Of a DNA stretch of 64,000 nucleotides, positions 31,272-40,592 are shown in pieces. The stretch is from assembly GCF_014334135.1 (NCBI RefSeq), contig NZ_CP060497.1:744001-808000 (forward strand), written 5' to 3'. The notes beneath the pieces are model-generated. The model did not search any database. It was not told where the DNA came from and saw nothing but the letters and a program-made list of their open reading frames with translations. Source of the stretch: Olivibacter sp. SDN3 (GTDB lineage Bacteria; Bacteroidota; Bacteroidia; Sphingobacteriales; Sphingobacteriaceae). Made by a program: the position numbers and the translations under genes. Position 1 is the stretch's first letter, and each line of letters begins with the position of its first letter.

Positions 31272-31835
31272 TCAAATCCGCTCCATCCTTTGTTTGGCTT
31301 CCATGTGCCATAAAAGTGCACGTACGAAAGTATGCGCACGTTTATCCGTACGTTCTTTTTCGGTGGGGTTACCCGCTTCATCAAAAACCTCTTGCACCTT
31401 AGATATAGGAAACATCGCGGGAACCATAACGGCACCTATTTTCCATAAAACAAATACTAAGGAAGCCATCACTTGAGCTCCACCAAATGGCCCAGCAGAG
31501 ACTGTAGCAAGTGCGATAGGTTTCTTTTGCCATTCATCGTATAGTAGATCAATCACATTTTTTAAGCTTGATGGGTATCCTCCATTATATTCAGGTGTCA
31601 CTATAATAATACCTTCTGCTTCTTTTACTTTTGCTGCAAAATCCAAAATTTCTGACGAAGGACTTTCCAAGAATCTAAGTCGTTCTTCAAAAATAGGGAA
31701 TTGGTAGGCATTCAAATCCAACACCTCTACTGTTGCCAAATCATTTCCCGTGATGTACTGTTGAAGATATAGGGCTACGCGATGACTATTACGGTTATTT
31801 CTCACACTTGTTGAAAGAATAGTTATTTTTTGCAT
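31272..31835 (-). CDS. NAD(P)H-dependent FMN reductase (flavodoxin-like)
   Basis: A 187-residue cytoplasmic protein with the flavodoxin-like fold of the FMN_red family. The N-terminal beta-loop ILSTSVRNNRNSHRVA holds the FMN phosphate. TPEYNGGYPSSLKNVIDLLYDEWQ is the conserved second FMN contact, followed by AGPFGGAQVM. It probably reduces quinones, azo compounds or free flavin with NAD(P)H. It is divergent from gnd, with 216 bp between starts, so it may share its promoter region with the NADPH-producing pentose phosphate operon. Confidence 0.9.
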   Translation of the reverse strand: MQKITILSTSVRNNRNSHRVALYLQQYITGNDLATVEVLDLNAYQFPIFEERLRFLESPSSEILDFAAKVKEAEGIIIVTPEYNGGYPSSLKNVIDLLYDEWQKKPIALATVSAGPFGGAQVMASLVFVLWKIGAVMVPAMFPISKVQEVFDEAGNPTEKERTDKRAHTFVRALLWHMEAKQRMERI

Positions 31836-32051
31836 GGTAGATTAGTTTAACTAATTGACACGGACGAATAAATGCAATTTACGCAGATTGCACATAAATC
31901 CCAAATCGGCCCGGCTTAGCGGCAGAATATAAAATAATTGCACAAACCTAACAGTTTAACTGGTTGAAAAGTATAATTTAGTGCTATAGTTACCTCCAAT
32001 GAAGAGATAGCACAGACAAAAGCTTTTAAACAAAAAATCATTAGCTCATAT

Positions 32052-33467
32052 ATGGAATCATTTGATTTTGGAATAGTAGGCCTAGGTGTTATGGGTAGAA
32101 ATCTATTACTCAACATGGCCGACCACCATTTTGCCGTTGCCGGACTTGATTTAGATCCCGCAAAGGCCAGCTCGCTGGAACAGGAAGCGGCTCATGGACA
32201 TCAGGTAAAAGGTACTACCTCTCCCGAAGAATTCGTAGGCTTATTAAAAAAACCTCGTGCTATAATGCTGCTGGTGCCTGCGGGGCCACCGGTAGATGCC
32301 GCAATACAAACACTTTTACCCTATCTAGCGGAAGGCGATATCGTCATAGACGGTGGTAACACCTACTTTCCGGATACCGACCGGCGCGTCAAGGCCTTGG
32401 CGGAACAGCATATACATTTCTTTGGCATGGGAATTTCGGGAGGAGAAAAAGGCGCTCGCTTTGGCCCAAGTATGATGCCCGGAGGAAATAAGGAGGCCTA
32501 TGAACGCTTACGCCCGATATTTGAATCAATCGCCGCTAAGGTTGATGGCGTACCGTGCGTTGCCTACTTAGGTAATGGCTCTGCCGGAAATTATGTAAAG
32601 ATGGTGCACAATGGTATTGAATATGCAATCATGCAGCTTATTGCCGAAACCTATGATCTCTTAAAGAGGGGCTTTAGCTTCAATGATGATCAAATACAAC
32701 AAACCTTTGAAGATTGGAATCGAGGCGAGTTACAATCTTTCCTGATCGAAATTACGGCAGCCGTATTAAAAAGGAATGATGACGATACAGGCCAGAGATT
32801 AATCAATCTCATTTCAGACCGCGCCCGATCCAAGGGCACCGGTAAATGGACTTCGCAAAATGCGATGGACCTGCAAGTTCCAATACCTGCTATTGACGCT
32901 GCTGTCATCATGCGTGATTTATCAACATATAAAGAAGAACGTGTACAGGCGGCGCAAAGACTACCTTGGCAGGCAGACACCAAAGCCTCACTGGCGAATC
33001 CTCATAGCGAGGTTCAGGAGAAGCTGAAAAATGCCTTTTATTTTGCGATGATAACCATTTATGCCCAGGGTATGGCACAATTGCATGTCGCTTCAACGGT
33101 GTATAATTATGGACTGAACCTAGAGGAAGTGGCCAAAATATGGCGTGGCGGTTGTATCATTCGGGCGCGTTGCCTAGAAGATTTTAGACAGGCTTACACA
33201 AGGGAGGCAAGCCTTCCTAACCTCTTACTTGATGAAGAAATTGCCCATACACTACTCGACAGGCAGGCGCACATACGTACAGTTGTAAAAGATGCTGTGG
33301 ATTTAGGTATACCTATTCCTGTTTTTATGGCTTCATTGGCCTATTTTGACGCCTATAGAAGCGCTGTACTTCCTACCAACCTTATTCAGGCGCAACGTGA
33401 TTATTTCGGAGCCCACCTGTATGAGCGCACCGATAAAGACGGGATTTTTCATACACATTGGGATTAA
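32052..33467 (+). CDS. gnd: 6-phosphogluconate dehydrogenase (decarboxylating)
   Basis: A 471-residue protein of the long, NADP-dependent class. The Rossmann loop is GLGVMGRNL. Family motifs present are [53 protein letters not shown] (catalytic Lys and Asn) and [14 protein letters not shown]. It converts 6-phosphogluconate to ribulose 5-phosphate with NADPH. It is the first gene of gnd-zwf-pgl, the whole oxidative pentose phosphate pathway, with 37 bp to zwf. Confidence 0.97.
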   Translation: MESFDFGIVGLGVMGRNLLLNMADHHFAVAGLDLDPAKASSLEQEAAHGHQVKGTTSPEEFVGLLKKPRAIMLLVPAGPPVDAAIQTLLPYLAEGDIVIDGGNTYFPDTDRRVKALAEQHIHFFGMGISGGEKGARFGPSMMPGGNKEAYERLRPIFESIAAKVDGVPCVAYLGNGSAGNYVKMVHNGIEYAIMQLIAETYDLLKRGFSFNDDQIQQTFEDWNRGELQSFLIEITAAVLKRNDDDTGQRLINLISDRARSKGTGKWTSQNAMDLQVPIPAIDAAVIMRDLSTYKEERVQAAQRLPWQADTKASLANPHSEVQEKLKNAFYFAMITIYAQGMAQLHVASTVYNYGLNLEEVAKIWRGGCIIRARCLEDFRQAYTREASLPNLLLDEEIAHTLLDRQAHIRTVVKDAVDLGIPIPVFMASLAYFDAYRSAVLPTNLIQAQRDYFGAHLYERTDKDGIFHTHWD

Positions 33468-33504
33468 TTTTTTTATTTACGTACCAGACAAGCACTATTT
33501 CAAG

Positions 33505-35004
33505 ATGAAAACAGGTAAAAAGGCAACCCCAACCATCATCATTATTTTCGGGGGCACAGGAGACCTCGCCAAAAGAAAACTGATTCCGGCATTCTATAAC
33601 CTCTTTCTCGACGGGTGGATGCCAGAAAACTTTGCCATTGTCGGTTTAGGGCGGACAGATCTCGATGATGAAAAATATACTGAAAGATTACACGAAGGTT
33701 TAACAGCATTTTCGAGAAATGGAACCCCAGCAGCAGAACAATGGGAAATTTTCAAAGCGAATGTTACTTACTTCCAGTCAGACATCAATAATATCGACGA
33801 TTACAAAAAACTTGCCGTTCAATTAGATCAGCTAGATGAGCAATGGGGTATACATGCCAATCGTTTGTTCTATCTATCTGTTGCACCACAATTTATTGAA
33901 ACGGTTACAACAAACATTAATCTTTCTGCCCTAGCCACAAAACCTGCTTCTGATCGGATTGTCATTGAGAAACCTTTTGGATACAACAAAGAAACCGCCA
34001 TCGCTTTAAACAATATGCTTACCAGCACTTTCCAGGAGGAACAGATATACCGTATTGATCATTATTTGGGTAAAGAGACCGTGCAGAATATTTTGGCTTT
34101 TAGATTTGCCAATGCCTTGTTTGAGCCTTTGTGGAATCGCAATTACATCGATTATGTACAGATTACAGTGGCTGAACAAGTGGGTGTAGAAGAGCGCGGC
34201 GGCTACTATGAAGGTTCTGGAGCTTTACGAGATATGATACAGAATCATCTATTACAAATACTTTGTATGGTGGCCATGGAGGCTCCGGTTTCTTTTGAAG
34301 CTGAAGAGATACGTAATCGAAAAGTAGATGTCTTGAGAGCGGTGCGGCGCATCAAAGAGGAAGATGTTCATCGATATGCTGTGAGAGGACAATATAACGA
34401 CGGCTGGATACAAGGAAAAAAAGTTCCCGGCTACCGAAAAGAAGGGGGGGTATCGCCTACGTCCAATACAGAAACTTATGCTGCTATTAAATTTTATCTC
34501 GATAATTGGCGATGGCAAGGCGTTCCGTTTTATTTGCGCACGGGTAAAAGGATGCAGGAGAAAACCTCCTCCATTACCATTCAATTCAGGCCTGTACCCC
34601 ATTCAACATTTCCTGACAACCAATCGGACAGCTTGATGCCTAATCGGCTCACCATTAACATTCAGCCTCAGATGGACATTCGTTTACGATTTATGGCAAA
34701 AAAAACCGGTCTGGAAATGAACCTGAATCCTGCTGAAATGATCTTTGATTACGATACCTGCTCCACACAAACGCCCGAAGCCTATGAAACGCTTCTGCTC
34801 GATGCTATGCGGGGTGATGCTACCTTATTCATGCGGTCCGATCAAGTGGAAGAAGCTTGGGACGTTATTATGCCGATTTTGGAGGTGTGGGAGTCGAGAG
34901 ATTCGCTCGATTTTCCAAATTATGCTTCGGGCACCTGGGGGCCGGAAAATGCTGAAGCCTTAATTGCCAGAAATGGACATGTTTGGGCACTTAATCTTCA
35001 CTAA
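33505..35004 (+). CDS. zwf: Glucose-6-phosphate 1-dehydrogenase
   Basis: A 499-residue protein. The frame is open upstream to 33346, overlapping gnd, but the ATG at 33505 gives the normal N-terminus ([19 protein letters not shown] is the NADP loop). The active-site motif RIDHYLGKE is present, with the catalytic His further on. VIEKPFG and the C-terminal [20 protein letters not shown] segment are typical. It makes 6-phosphogluconolactone and NADPH. It sits between gnd and pgl. Confidence 0.97.
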   Translation: MKTGKKATPTIIIIFGGTGDLAKRKLIPAFYNLFLDGWMPENFAIVGLGRTDLDDEKYTERLHEGLTAFSRNGTPAAEQWEIFKANVTYFQSDINNIDDYKKLAVQLDQLDEQWGIHANRLFYLSVAPQFIETVTTNINLSALATKPASDRIVIEKPFGYNKETAIALNNMLTSTFQEEQIYRIDHYLGKETVQNILAFRFANALFEPLWNRNYIDYVQITVAEQVGVEERGGYYEGSGALRDMIQNHLLQILCMVAMEAPVSFEAEEIRNRKVDVLRAVRRIKEEDVHRYAVRGQYNDGWIQGKKVPGYRKEGGVSPTSNTETYAAIKFYLDNWRWQGVPFYLRTGKRMQEKTSSITIQFRPVPHSTFPDNQSDSLMPNRLTINIQPQMDIRLRFMAKKTGLEMNLNPAEMIFDYDTCSTQTPEAYETLLLDAMRGDATLFMRSDQVEEAWDVIMPILEVWESRDSLDFPNYASGTWGPENAEALIARNGHVWALNLH

Positions 35005-35019
35005 AAACAAAATAAAAAA

Positions 35020-35730
35020 ATGGTAAAGGTTTTTAAGAACTTAGATGAACTTAGTCATGCCGCTGCGACACTATTTACACAAACTGCCCAACAAGCTATC
35101 GCTGAGCGCGGACGCTTTACCGTGGCACTAACAGGAGGAAGTTCCCCTGCTCATTTATATAAATTATTGACGCAGTCGCCTTATCAAGAGCAGATTGCTT
35201 GGGAGCGGGTCTTCGTTTTCTGGGGAGACGAACGTTGGGTTCCATTAGAAGATGATAAGAGTAATGCTAAAATGGCTTTTGAAACACTGCTCAATCATGT
35301 TCCGATACCTAGGGAACAACTATTCCCGATGTGGGCAGCTGGAGTTGAGCCCACCGAATTTGCAGCGCAGTATGCGCGTACCATCCAACAGCATGTTGGC
35401 GCTTCACCTCAATTTGATTTTGTATTATTAGGCATGGGAGAAGACGGCCACACAGCGTCTTTATTTCCAAATACTTCAGTGCTACAGGAAAAATCAAAAT
35501 GGGTCGATGCATATTATCTTGCACCGCAGCACATGTACAGGATAACCTTAACCGCCCCTATCCTCAACCAAGCAAAAAAAATAGCTGTAATCGTCTTTGG
35601 TGAAAATAAAGCGCAGGCATTATACGAAGTGTTAAAGGGAAAGAGAAATCCAGCTCAATACCCCGCTCAGCTCATTCAACCACAACATGGCGAGCTGATT
35701 TGGCTCGTAGACCAAGCAGCCAACAGATGA
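35020..35730 (+). CDS. pgl: 6-phosphogluconolactonase
   Basis: A 236-residue protein of the SOL/DevB type. Motifs: VALTGGSSPAHLYKLL (phosphate loop), VFWGDERWVPLEDDKSNAKM and LLGMGEDGHTASLFP (catalytic Glu/Asp/His cluster), then ITLTAPILNQAKKIAVIVFG. It hydrolyses the lactone made by Zwf. The start lies 15 bp after zwf. A hairpin at 35776-35801 ends the operon. Confidence 0.97.
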   Translation: MVKVFKNLDELSHAAATLFTQTAQQAIAERGRFTVALTGGSSPAHLYKLLTQSPYQEQIAWERVFVFWGDERWVPLEDDKSNAKMAFETLLNHVPIPREQLFPMWAAGVEPTEFAAQYARTIQQHVGASPQFDFVLLGMGEDGHTASLFPNTSVLQEKSKWVDAYYLAPQHMYRITLTAPILNQAKKIAVIVFGENKAQALYEVLKGKRNPAQYPAQLIQPQHGELIWLVDQAANR

Positions 35731-36159
35731 GCAGTTTTATATTGTGGTCATTTATTTGATTGGCAAAACGATTAAAATAGGCTCCATAAACGGAGCCTAT
35801 TAAGGTTGATTCGCCCTGTAGTCTTCAAAAAATCTTCTTAAGTAAAGCTAATGGTAAACAGACGGAATCTCTCTACCCATATTTTTTTACATAAAGTGTG
35901 AAAACAAGAGAAAAAATGTGCAAATTTATACCACTTAACCATTCCTCAGTAAAAACAGCCAACTGAAAAGCCGCTGGCCATAAATGCTCATATACCGCAT
36001 GGCTCTTTGTCCCTTTTGATTTATAAAAATTAGATAAAATGCTTCAAAGCATCACTCAAGAGAGAAACAGTGTAAAATTTACATTAGAAAACACCCCTTA
36101 ATATGTAGAATGAAAACATTTTACTATAATAGAGGAATTTTACCAAAGACAGCTAGTTC
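35731..36159. other. Gene-free stretch between pgl and the M81 peptidase gene
   Basis: 429 bp. It holds the hairpin at 35776-35801 and, further on, an AT-rich palindrome TGTAAAATTTACA (36071-36083) about 80 bp before the next start, which could be a promoter-proximal operator. I saw no coding potential here. Confidence 0.5.
35776..35801 (+). terminator. Probable terminator of the gnd-zwf-pgl operon
   Basis: A 10-bp perfect stem (AATAGGCTCC / GGAGCCTATT) with a 6-nt loop lies 45 bp after the pgl stop. The T tract is poor (TTAAGG), so termination may need stem-borne Us or Rho. Confidence 0.65.
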
Positions 36160-37725
36160 ATGAGACACCCATTCCCCTTTACCTATTATGGTATTTTCAT
36201 CATCTTCAGTTTTGCATTTTTTGCATGTTCGTCAGAAAAAAATAAACCACGTATTGCCATTGCAGGTTTGGGAATTGAATCAAGCACCTTTTCTCCGGCG
36301 TTGACACATGAGGAAGCTTTTCACCCACGTTATGGAGCGGAGGTGATGGACTACTACCCTTTTTTCTCACCAGACTCCGTACTCTACGAAGCAGCAGACT
36401 GGGCACCAACTTTAATAGGAAAATCCTTGCCTGGCGGTACTGTTACCAGAGAGGCCTACGAGTCGTTGGTAACTAAAACCTTAGATTCACTACAGCAAAA
36501 CGGGCCTTATGATGGCCTCTATTTTGATATCCATGGTGCCATGAGTGTAGTGGGGCTTGACGATCCCGAGGGAGACTTTATCAGTCGGATCCGCGAAGTT
36601 ATTGGTACAGAGACCATCATTTCTACTTCAATGGATTTGCATGGGAACGTTTCTCAACGTCTGGCGCAACATACCGACCTCATCACCTGTTATCGGATGG
36701 CTCCGCACGAAGATGCCATGGAAACTAAAAGACGCGCTGTGGCCAATCTTGTGGAACGAATCAAGAATGGCAAAGGAAAACCGACCTACAAAGCTTGGGT
36801 ACCTATTCCTGTACTTCTTCCCGGAGAGAAAACCAGCACGAGAATAGAACCTGCAAAAAGCGTTTATGAAGCTGTAGCTCCCGCTGCTGCGCAGGATGGC
36901 ATTATAGATGCAGCGATATGGGTAGGCTACGCCTGGGCCGACGAACCCCGCAATCATGCTGTTGTTATGGTTACGGGAGACGATAAAGAAAATGTCGGCA
37001 GTACTGCCGAAAAACTTGCGCAAAGTTTTTGGGATGCCCGGACAGACTATGCCTTTGTAGCGCCTACAGGCTCACTAGTTGAATGCCTAAATCAGGCTTT
37101 GAAAAGTAAAAAACGTCCATTTTTTATCAGCGATTCGGGCGACAATCCTACTGCTGGTGGTGCTGGAGATGTAACCTGGACCATCACGGAGATCCTTAAA
37201 CGTCCTGAGTTCAAAAAGCCCAACGGCCCTTCACTCATCTATGCTTCCATTCCGGGTCCTGAATTAGTCGAAAAAGCAATTGCCGCCGGAGTAGGAAATC
37301 CCGTAGAAGGATATGCCGGTGCGGCGGTAGACGACAGATATGCCCCCCCTGTTCACCTTACCGGAACCGTGGAAGCAATAGAACAGGGCGACAGAAATGC
37401 AGAAGTGGAGGTAGTTGTCAAAGTAGGAAGTGTACATGTCATTGTAACCAAAAAACGTAAACCTTATCATAAAGAAAACGATTTTACAAGACTCGGTCTT
37501 CAACCAAGGGAATCAGACATCGTGGTAGTTAAGATCGGCTACCTGGAACCAGAACTTTACGCCATGCGGGCCGATTGGCTCTTGGCGCTTACGCCCGGTG
37601 GTGTAGACCAAGATTTGGAGCGACTGCCTTATAAGCGGATACAACGTCCAATGTTTCCCCTAGATAAGGATATGGACGATCCTGATCTTTCAGCAAGGTT
37701 TATCCCTTCGTCCGGGGAGCAGTAA
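36160..37725 (+). CDS. M81-family (MlrC-like) metallopeptidase, lipoprotein
   Basis: A 521-residue protein with a lipoprotein signal (SFAFFACSSEKN). Family M81 motifs: AGLGIESSTFSPALT, YFDIHGAMSV (Asp/His metal ligands), STSMDLHGNVS, TCYRMAPHEDAMETKRRA and ISDSGDNPTAGGAGDVTW. C-terminal MlrC-type domains follow, with VDDRYAPP and LTPGGVDQDL. MlrC cleaves linear microcystin fragments; relatives are thought to act on small peptides or D-amino-acid-containing compounds. The substrate here is unknown. It lies alone, 6 bp tail-to-tail with the acetyltransferase gene. Confidence 0.9.
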   Translation: MRHPFPFTYYGIFIIFSFAFFACSSEKNKPRIAIAGLGIESSTFSPALTHEEAFHPRYGAEVMDYYPFFSPDSVLYEAADWAPTLIGKSLPGGTVTREAYESLVTKTLDSLQQNGPYDGLYFDIHGAMSVVGLDDPEGDFISRIREVIGTETIISTSMDLHGNVSQRLAQHTDLITCYRMAPHEDAMETKRRAVANLVERIKNGKGKPTYKAWVPIPVLLPGEKTSTRIEPAKSVYEAVAPAAAQDGIIDAAIWVGYAWADEPRNHAVVMVTGDDKENVGSTAEKLAQSFWDARTDYAFVAPTGSLVECLNQALKSKKRPFFISDSGDNPTAGGAGDVTWTITEILKRPEFKKPNGPSLIYASIPGPELVEKAIAAGVGNPVEGYAGAAVDDRYAPPVHLTGTVEAIEQGDRNAEVEVVVKVGSVHVIVTKKRKPYHKENDFTRLGLQPRESDIVVVKIGYLEPELYAMRADWLLALTPGGVDQDLERLPYKRIQRPMFPLDKDMDDPDLSARFIPSSGEQ

Positions 37726-37730
37726 TTTAT

Positions 37731-38564
37731 TTACTCCGAAAATCCGACATCAAGGAACTCTTCTACTTGTAGATAACCGATGCTTTGATAGATCCTATTG
37801 GATGCCGGATAATCTTTATCGGTAAACAGGCCACAGGCATTGCCTTTCGCCAATATATGCTCGCTCAGTTGCTTCACGCAATTGGCGGCATACCCCCTTC
37901 CCCTTGCTTCCAAGGGGGTGTACACTAATCCAATGATCGAAATATGATCTGTCTGCCGGATAATCGCCGCCATACTCACCGGTTTTGTCTCTTTTACCCA
38001 GCAAAAAAGAGATCCAGACGTAATCAATGCACGGATTAATTTACAGATTGTTTCTTCGCTCTTCGGAGGAAACAAGCCAACTTGATCATAAAACTGCATT
38101 GCCCATTGAGACAACTGTTCGAAGTGACCAATTGTTGCTTGCTTAAATTGCCCTTCAGTCGACAATACCCGCCTCGTTTCATTTAAGCCATACAGATATA
38201 ACCCTTTCACCTGTTGAACGGGCTTTGGAAAGCAACTGATAAAAGTTTCCGCCTCATGCAACGGCCCTACTACACCTTTTAGGCCGCTATAATGTTGAGT
38301 GAAGTGCTTAGCGATTAACTTGATCGGTTCTTTATCACATGTTACTAATGCCAGAACAGCCTTAGCTGGCGTTTTTATTGCACTGGCCATCACCTGTCTG
38401 CCTTGAAAAACATTTATAAATTGGCTCTCCTCACTTGGTGCTGTCTGATTCGCTATTTGATTGCAGACGCCAATAATCAAATTATTTGCTAACTCGTGCT
38501 GCAAAAGGACTTTTTTAGTCACTAAAAGGTATTGCACTACTTTCTTATAGCTTTTTAACTCCAT
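37731..38564 (-). CDS. GNAT-family N-acetyltransferase
   Basis: A 277-residue protein. The C-terminal half carries the GNAT fold: SMAAIIRQTDHISIIGLVYTP is the beta4-beta5 core, and EARGRGYAANCVKQLSEHIL is the acetyl-CoA pyrophosphate loop (R/QxxGxG/A form), followed by NACGLFTDKDYPASNRIYQSIGY. The N-terminal half (about 1-140) is less typical and may be a second degenerate GNAT unit or a substrate-binding part. The acceptor is unknown. It is convergent with the M81 gene. Confidence 0.87.
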   Translation of the reverse strand: MELKSYKKVVQYLLVTKKVLLQHELANNLIIGVCNQIANQTAPSEESQFINVFQGRQVMASAIKTPAKAVLALVTCDKEPIKLIAKHFTQHYSGLKGVVGPLHEAETFISCFPKPVQQVKGLYLYGLNETRRVLSTEGQFKQATIGHFEQLSQWAMQFYDQVGLFPPKSEETICKLIRALITSGSLFCWVKETKPVSMAAIIRQTDHISIIGLVYTPLEARGRGYAANCVKQLSEHILAKGNACGLFTDKDYPASNRIYQSIGYLQVEEFLDVGFSE

Positions 38565-38749
38565 TTATCCCACATTTTACAATAACATTTAAGCTAAAGT
38601 TTTCATATTGACGAGCTTAATCAACGCCGTAAATGTATTTATGACTTCTACAGTTTACAATAACAAAAAAGGAATCAGAACAGCATTTATATATTGGAGA
38701 ACAACGCTGAATGATATAAAAACCGCAACTGACTTAATGACAAGAACTA

Positions 38750-39952
38750 TCAATGAAATATAATGTTTATCTGCAATTCATCTGTTGAAGAGCTCTGATC
38801 TTTTACCCAAGTGGATCCTTTCCTTAGGATTTCAATAGCCTTTTGATTAAGCGCCTCACTTGCCCCTTCAACGACACGAATAGCTATCGGTTTTCCTTGT
38901 TCATCTATCTTAAATGCCAAGGTAACTCTCGTCTGGATACCTGAAGGAGTTACGGCAGATCGGTCCAGATATTCCCGATAAGCTTTCCAACCGATTGCAG
39001 GCAACGCTTTTGACTGACGGGGCCTACTATTCCCAACAACAAACTCCTCCAGGGAGTCCTGCGTGTAAGAAACCCTGGCAAAGCTATCCTCCTCCCCGCT
39101 AACAACCACTATTTCGCTAAGTTCTGCCTGACTAGGCTCCATTGCAATCACTAAGCTATCACGCCTTGTAGCGTCAACGCGCTGCTGTTCATATCCTATA
39201 TAGGAAATATCTACCCGTGGGCTATCAGCCGGAATTGGAAGTTCGAAGCTTCCAGTTGCGTCGGTAGTGATACCATCTTGCTGCCCAACTTGTTTAACCA
39301 TAGCCCCCATTAAGGGGGTATTGGTTTGTTTATCCACTACTATACCTTTCGCTACAGCAGTTTTACGGTTTGCTGTCGTTCCTTTTGTACTCGCAGCTGA
39401 TAAACTAGGCCTGAGAGTTTTCGTCTGCGATTGCCGACTAGCAAGTAAACGATCCTTGCTTTCGTTACGAACGTCCTCATTGGTATCCCTGTTTACTTGT
39501 TCTTTATCATTTTTTTGAACAGCCGGCGCTTCTTTTACTTGTGGAGTCTCCGCCGTAGCGACCAACCTGTCTGTATCTTTCCGTGGGTTCTCTGCAGTAT
39601 CCTGTTGCATGGGCACTTGCTCAGCAATTTGCTGTTTTGGCAGTGAGGTATCCTTATTCAACAACCAAAAGCCAACGCCAATAACGGCAAATACCATTGA
39701 TGCCGCAACAGCCCATACCTTCCAGGAATTACTAGATACATTTTTCCGTTGTATGCGCTCATGCAAGAGCTGCTCAATAGTCCCAATATTTTGCTTGTGC
39801 TGTTGCTCTTCAGCACTTTCCATACCGAGCATAACGTCCATCAATAGCGGATCATCCTGTGCTTGCCGCTCCAGCTCATACATCTCCCGGGCGTTTAACT
39901 CCCCATTGAGGTATTTCCTTACCTGTTCTATGTCGGGCTTTTTATGCTTCAC
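38750..39952 (-). CDS. Membrane protein with CarboxypepD_reg and TonB C-terminal domains (anti-sigma/TonB-like partner of the ECF sigma factor)
   Basis: A 400-residue protein. The cytoplasmic N-terminus (about 1-75) has an RKYLNGELNAREMYELERQA segment, like anti-sigma N-termini. A single membrane span follows (about 79-98), then a low-complexity K/Q/T-rich linker (about 100-190) and a CarboxypepD_reg-like domain (about 198-275). A TonB_C-like domain (about 315-400, with IGWKAYREYLDRSA and VTLAFKIDEQGKPIAIRVVEG) comes last. The 5' end overlaps the 3' end of the sigma factor gene by 11 bp, so the two are translationally coupled. I infer that it holds the sigma factor at the membrane and may sense envelope signals; a pure energy-transducing role is the alternative. 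Confidence 0.85.
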   Translation of the reverse strand: MKHKKPDIEQVRKYLNGELNAREMYELERQAQDDPLLMDVMLGMESAEEQQHKQNIGTIEQLLHERIQRKNVSSNSWKVWAVAASMVFAVIGVGFWLLNKDTSLPKQQIAEQVPMQQDTAENPRKDTDRLVATAETPQVKEAPAVQKNDKEQVNRDTNEDVRNESKDRLLASRQSQTKTLRPSLSAASTKGTTANRKTAVAKGIVVDKQTNTPLMGAMVKQVGQQDGITTDATGSFELPIPADSPRVDISYIGYEQQRVDATRRDSLVIAMEPSQAELSEIVVVSGEEDSFARVSYTQDSLEEFVVGNSRPRQSKALPAIGWKAYREYLDRSAVTPSGIQTRVTLAFKIDEQGKPIAIRVVEGASEALNQKAIEILRKGSTWVKDQSSSTDELQINIIFH

Positions 39953-40529
39953 GATTCTTCTCCATACAAATTTTCAGATTCCGCTTTCCATTCTGAATAT
40001 AGCTTTTCACTTCTTTTAGGCTGTATCCAGTGATATCCACAATCTCTTTATAACATTTTTCATTCAAAAAGAACAGATCAACGCTCTTTTTCTGTCGCTC
40101 CGGAAGTTTTTCTATGCAACGTTCCAGCGCCGAAAGCGCGCCTTCTCTTTCATCTGACTCCTCAGGATGCTTATTTATAGGAAATTCCACAAATTCATCC
40201 AAAGATACGTACTGCATCTTTTTTTCTGATCGTATTTGCATCAAACAATGGTTCCGACTCAATACATACAACCAAGTAACAAAACGCTTGATTTCCTGTT
40301 TGTTTACTTTCACCACCAATTCTTCAAATATCTGCATCACGGCATCCTTACTTCGCTCACTGTCCCGCAGGTAGCGAAAACAGACATAATAAACCATTTC
40401 GGCATGTCTTTCGAACAGTTGTCCCAACACTACCAAATCACCTGTTGCACGATAGCGTTCCAGCAACACATCGTCATCTTCAAGTCCTTTTTTCTTGGAG
40501 TATTTGAACCAGTTCATTTCGTCGTTCAA
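39942..40529 (-). CDS. ECF-type RNA polymerase sigma factor
   Basis: A 195-residue sigma-70 family protein. Region 2 (about 25-100) contains FERHAEMVYYVCFRYLRDSERSKDAVMQIFEEL. Region 4 (about 125-190) contains LPERQKKSVDLFFLNEKCYKEIVDITGYSLKEVKSYIQNGKRNLK, an intact helix-turn-helix, in contrast to the broken sigma gene at 49883-50369. It is divergent from the vWA gene and overlaps the TonB-like membrane gene, suggesting a small envelope regulon of these three genes. Confidence 0.93.
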   Translation of the reverse strand: MNDEMNWFKYSKKKGLEDDDVLLERYRATGDLVVLGQLFERHAEMVYYVCFRYLRDSERSKDAVMQIFEELVVKVNKQEIKRFVTWLYVLSRNHCLMQIRSEKKMQYVSLDEFVEFPINKHPEESDEREGALSALERCIEKLPERQKKSVDLFFLNEKCYKEIVDITGYSLKEVKSYIQNGKRNLKICMEKNREA

Positions 40530-40592
40530 AATAATTTTTTTTTATCACTTATGGAATTTTTATATAGGATGCATCCTTCGCCAAAATTGAAT

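Noticed and set aside
33346-33504. N-terminal extension of Zwf overlapping gnd
   Set aside because: The extension has no homologous text; the NADP loop is at the normal distance from the ATG at 33505.
40236-40592. N-terminal extension of the vWA protein
   Set aside because: It overlaps the divergent ECF sigma gene and lacks a signal peptide; the signal follows the ATG at 40593.
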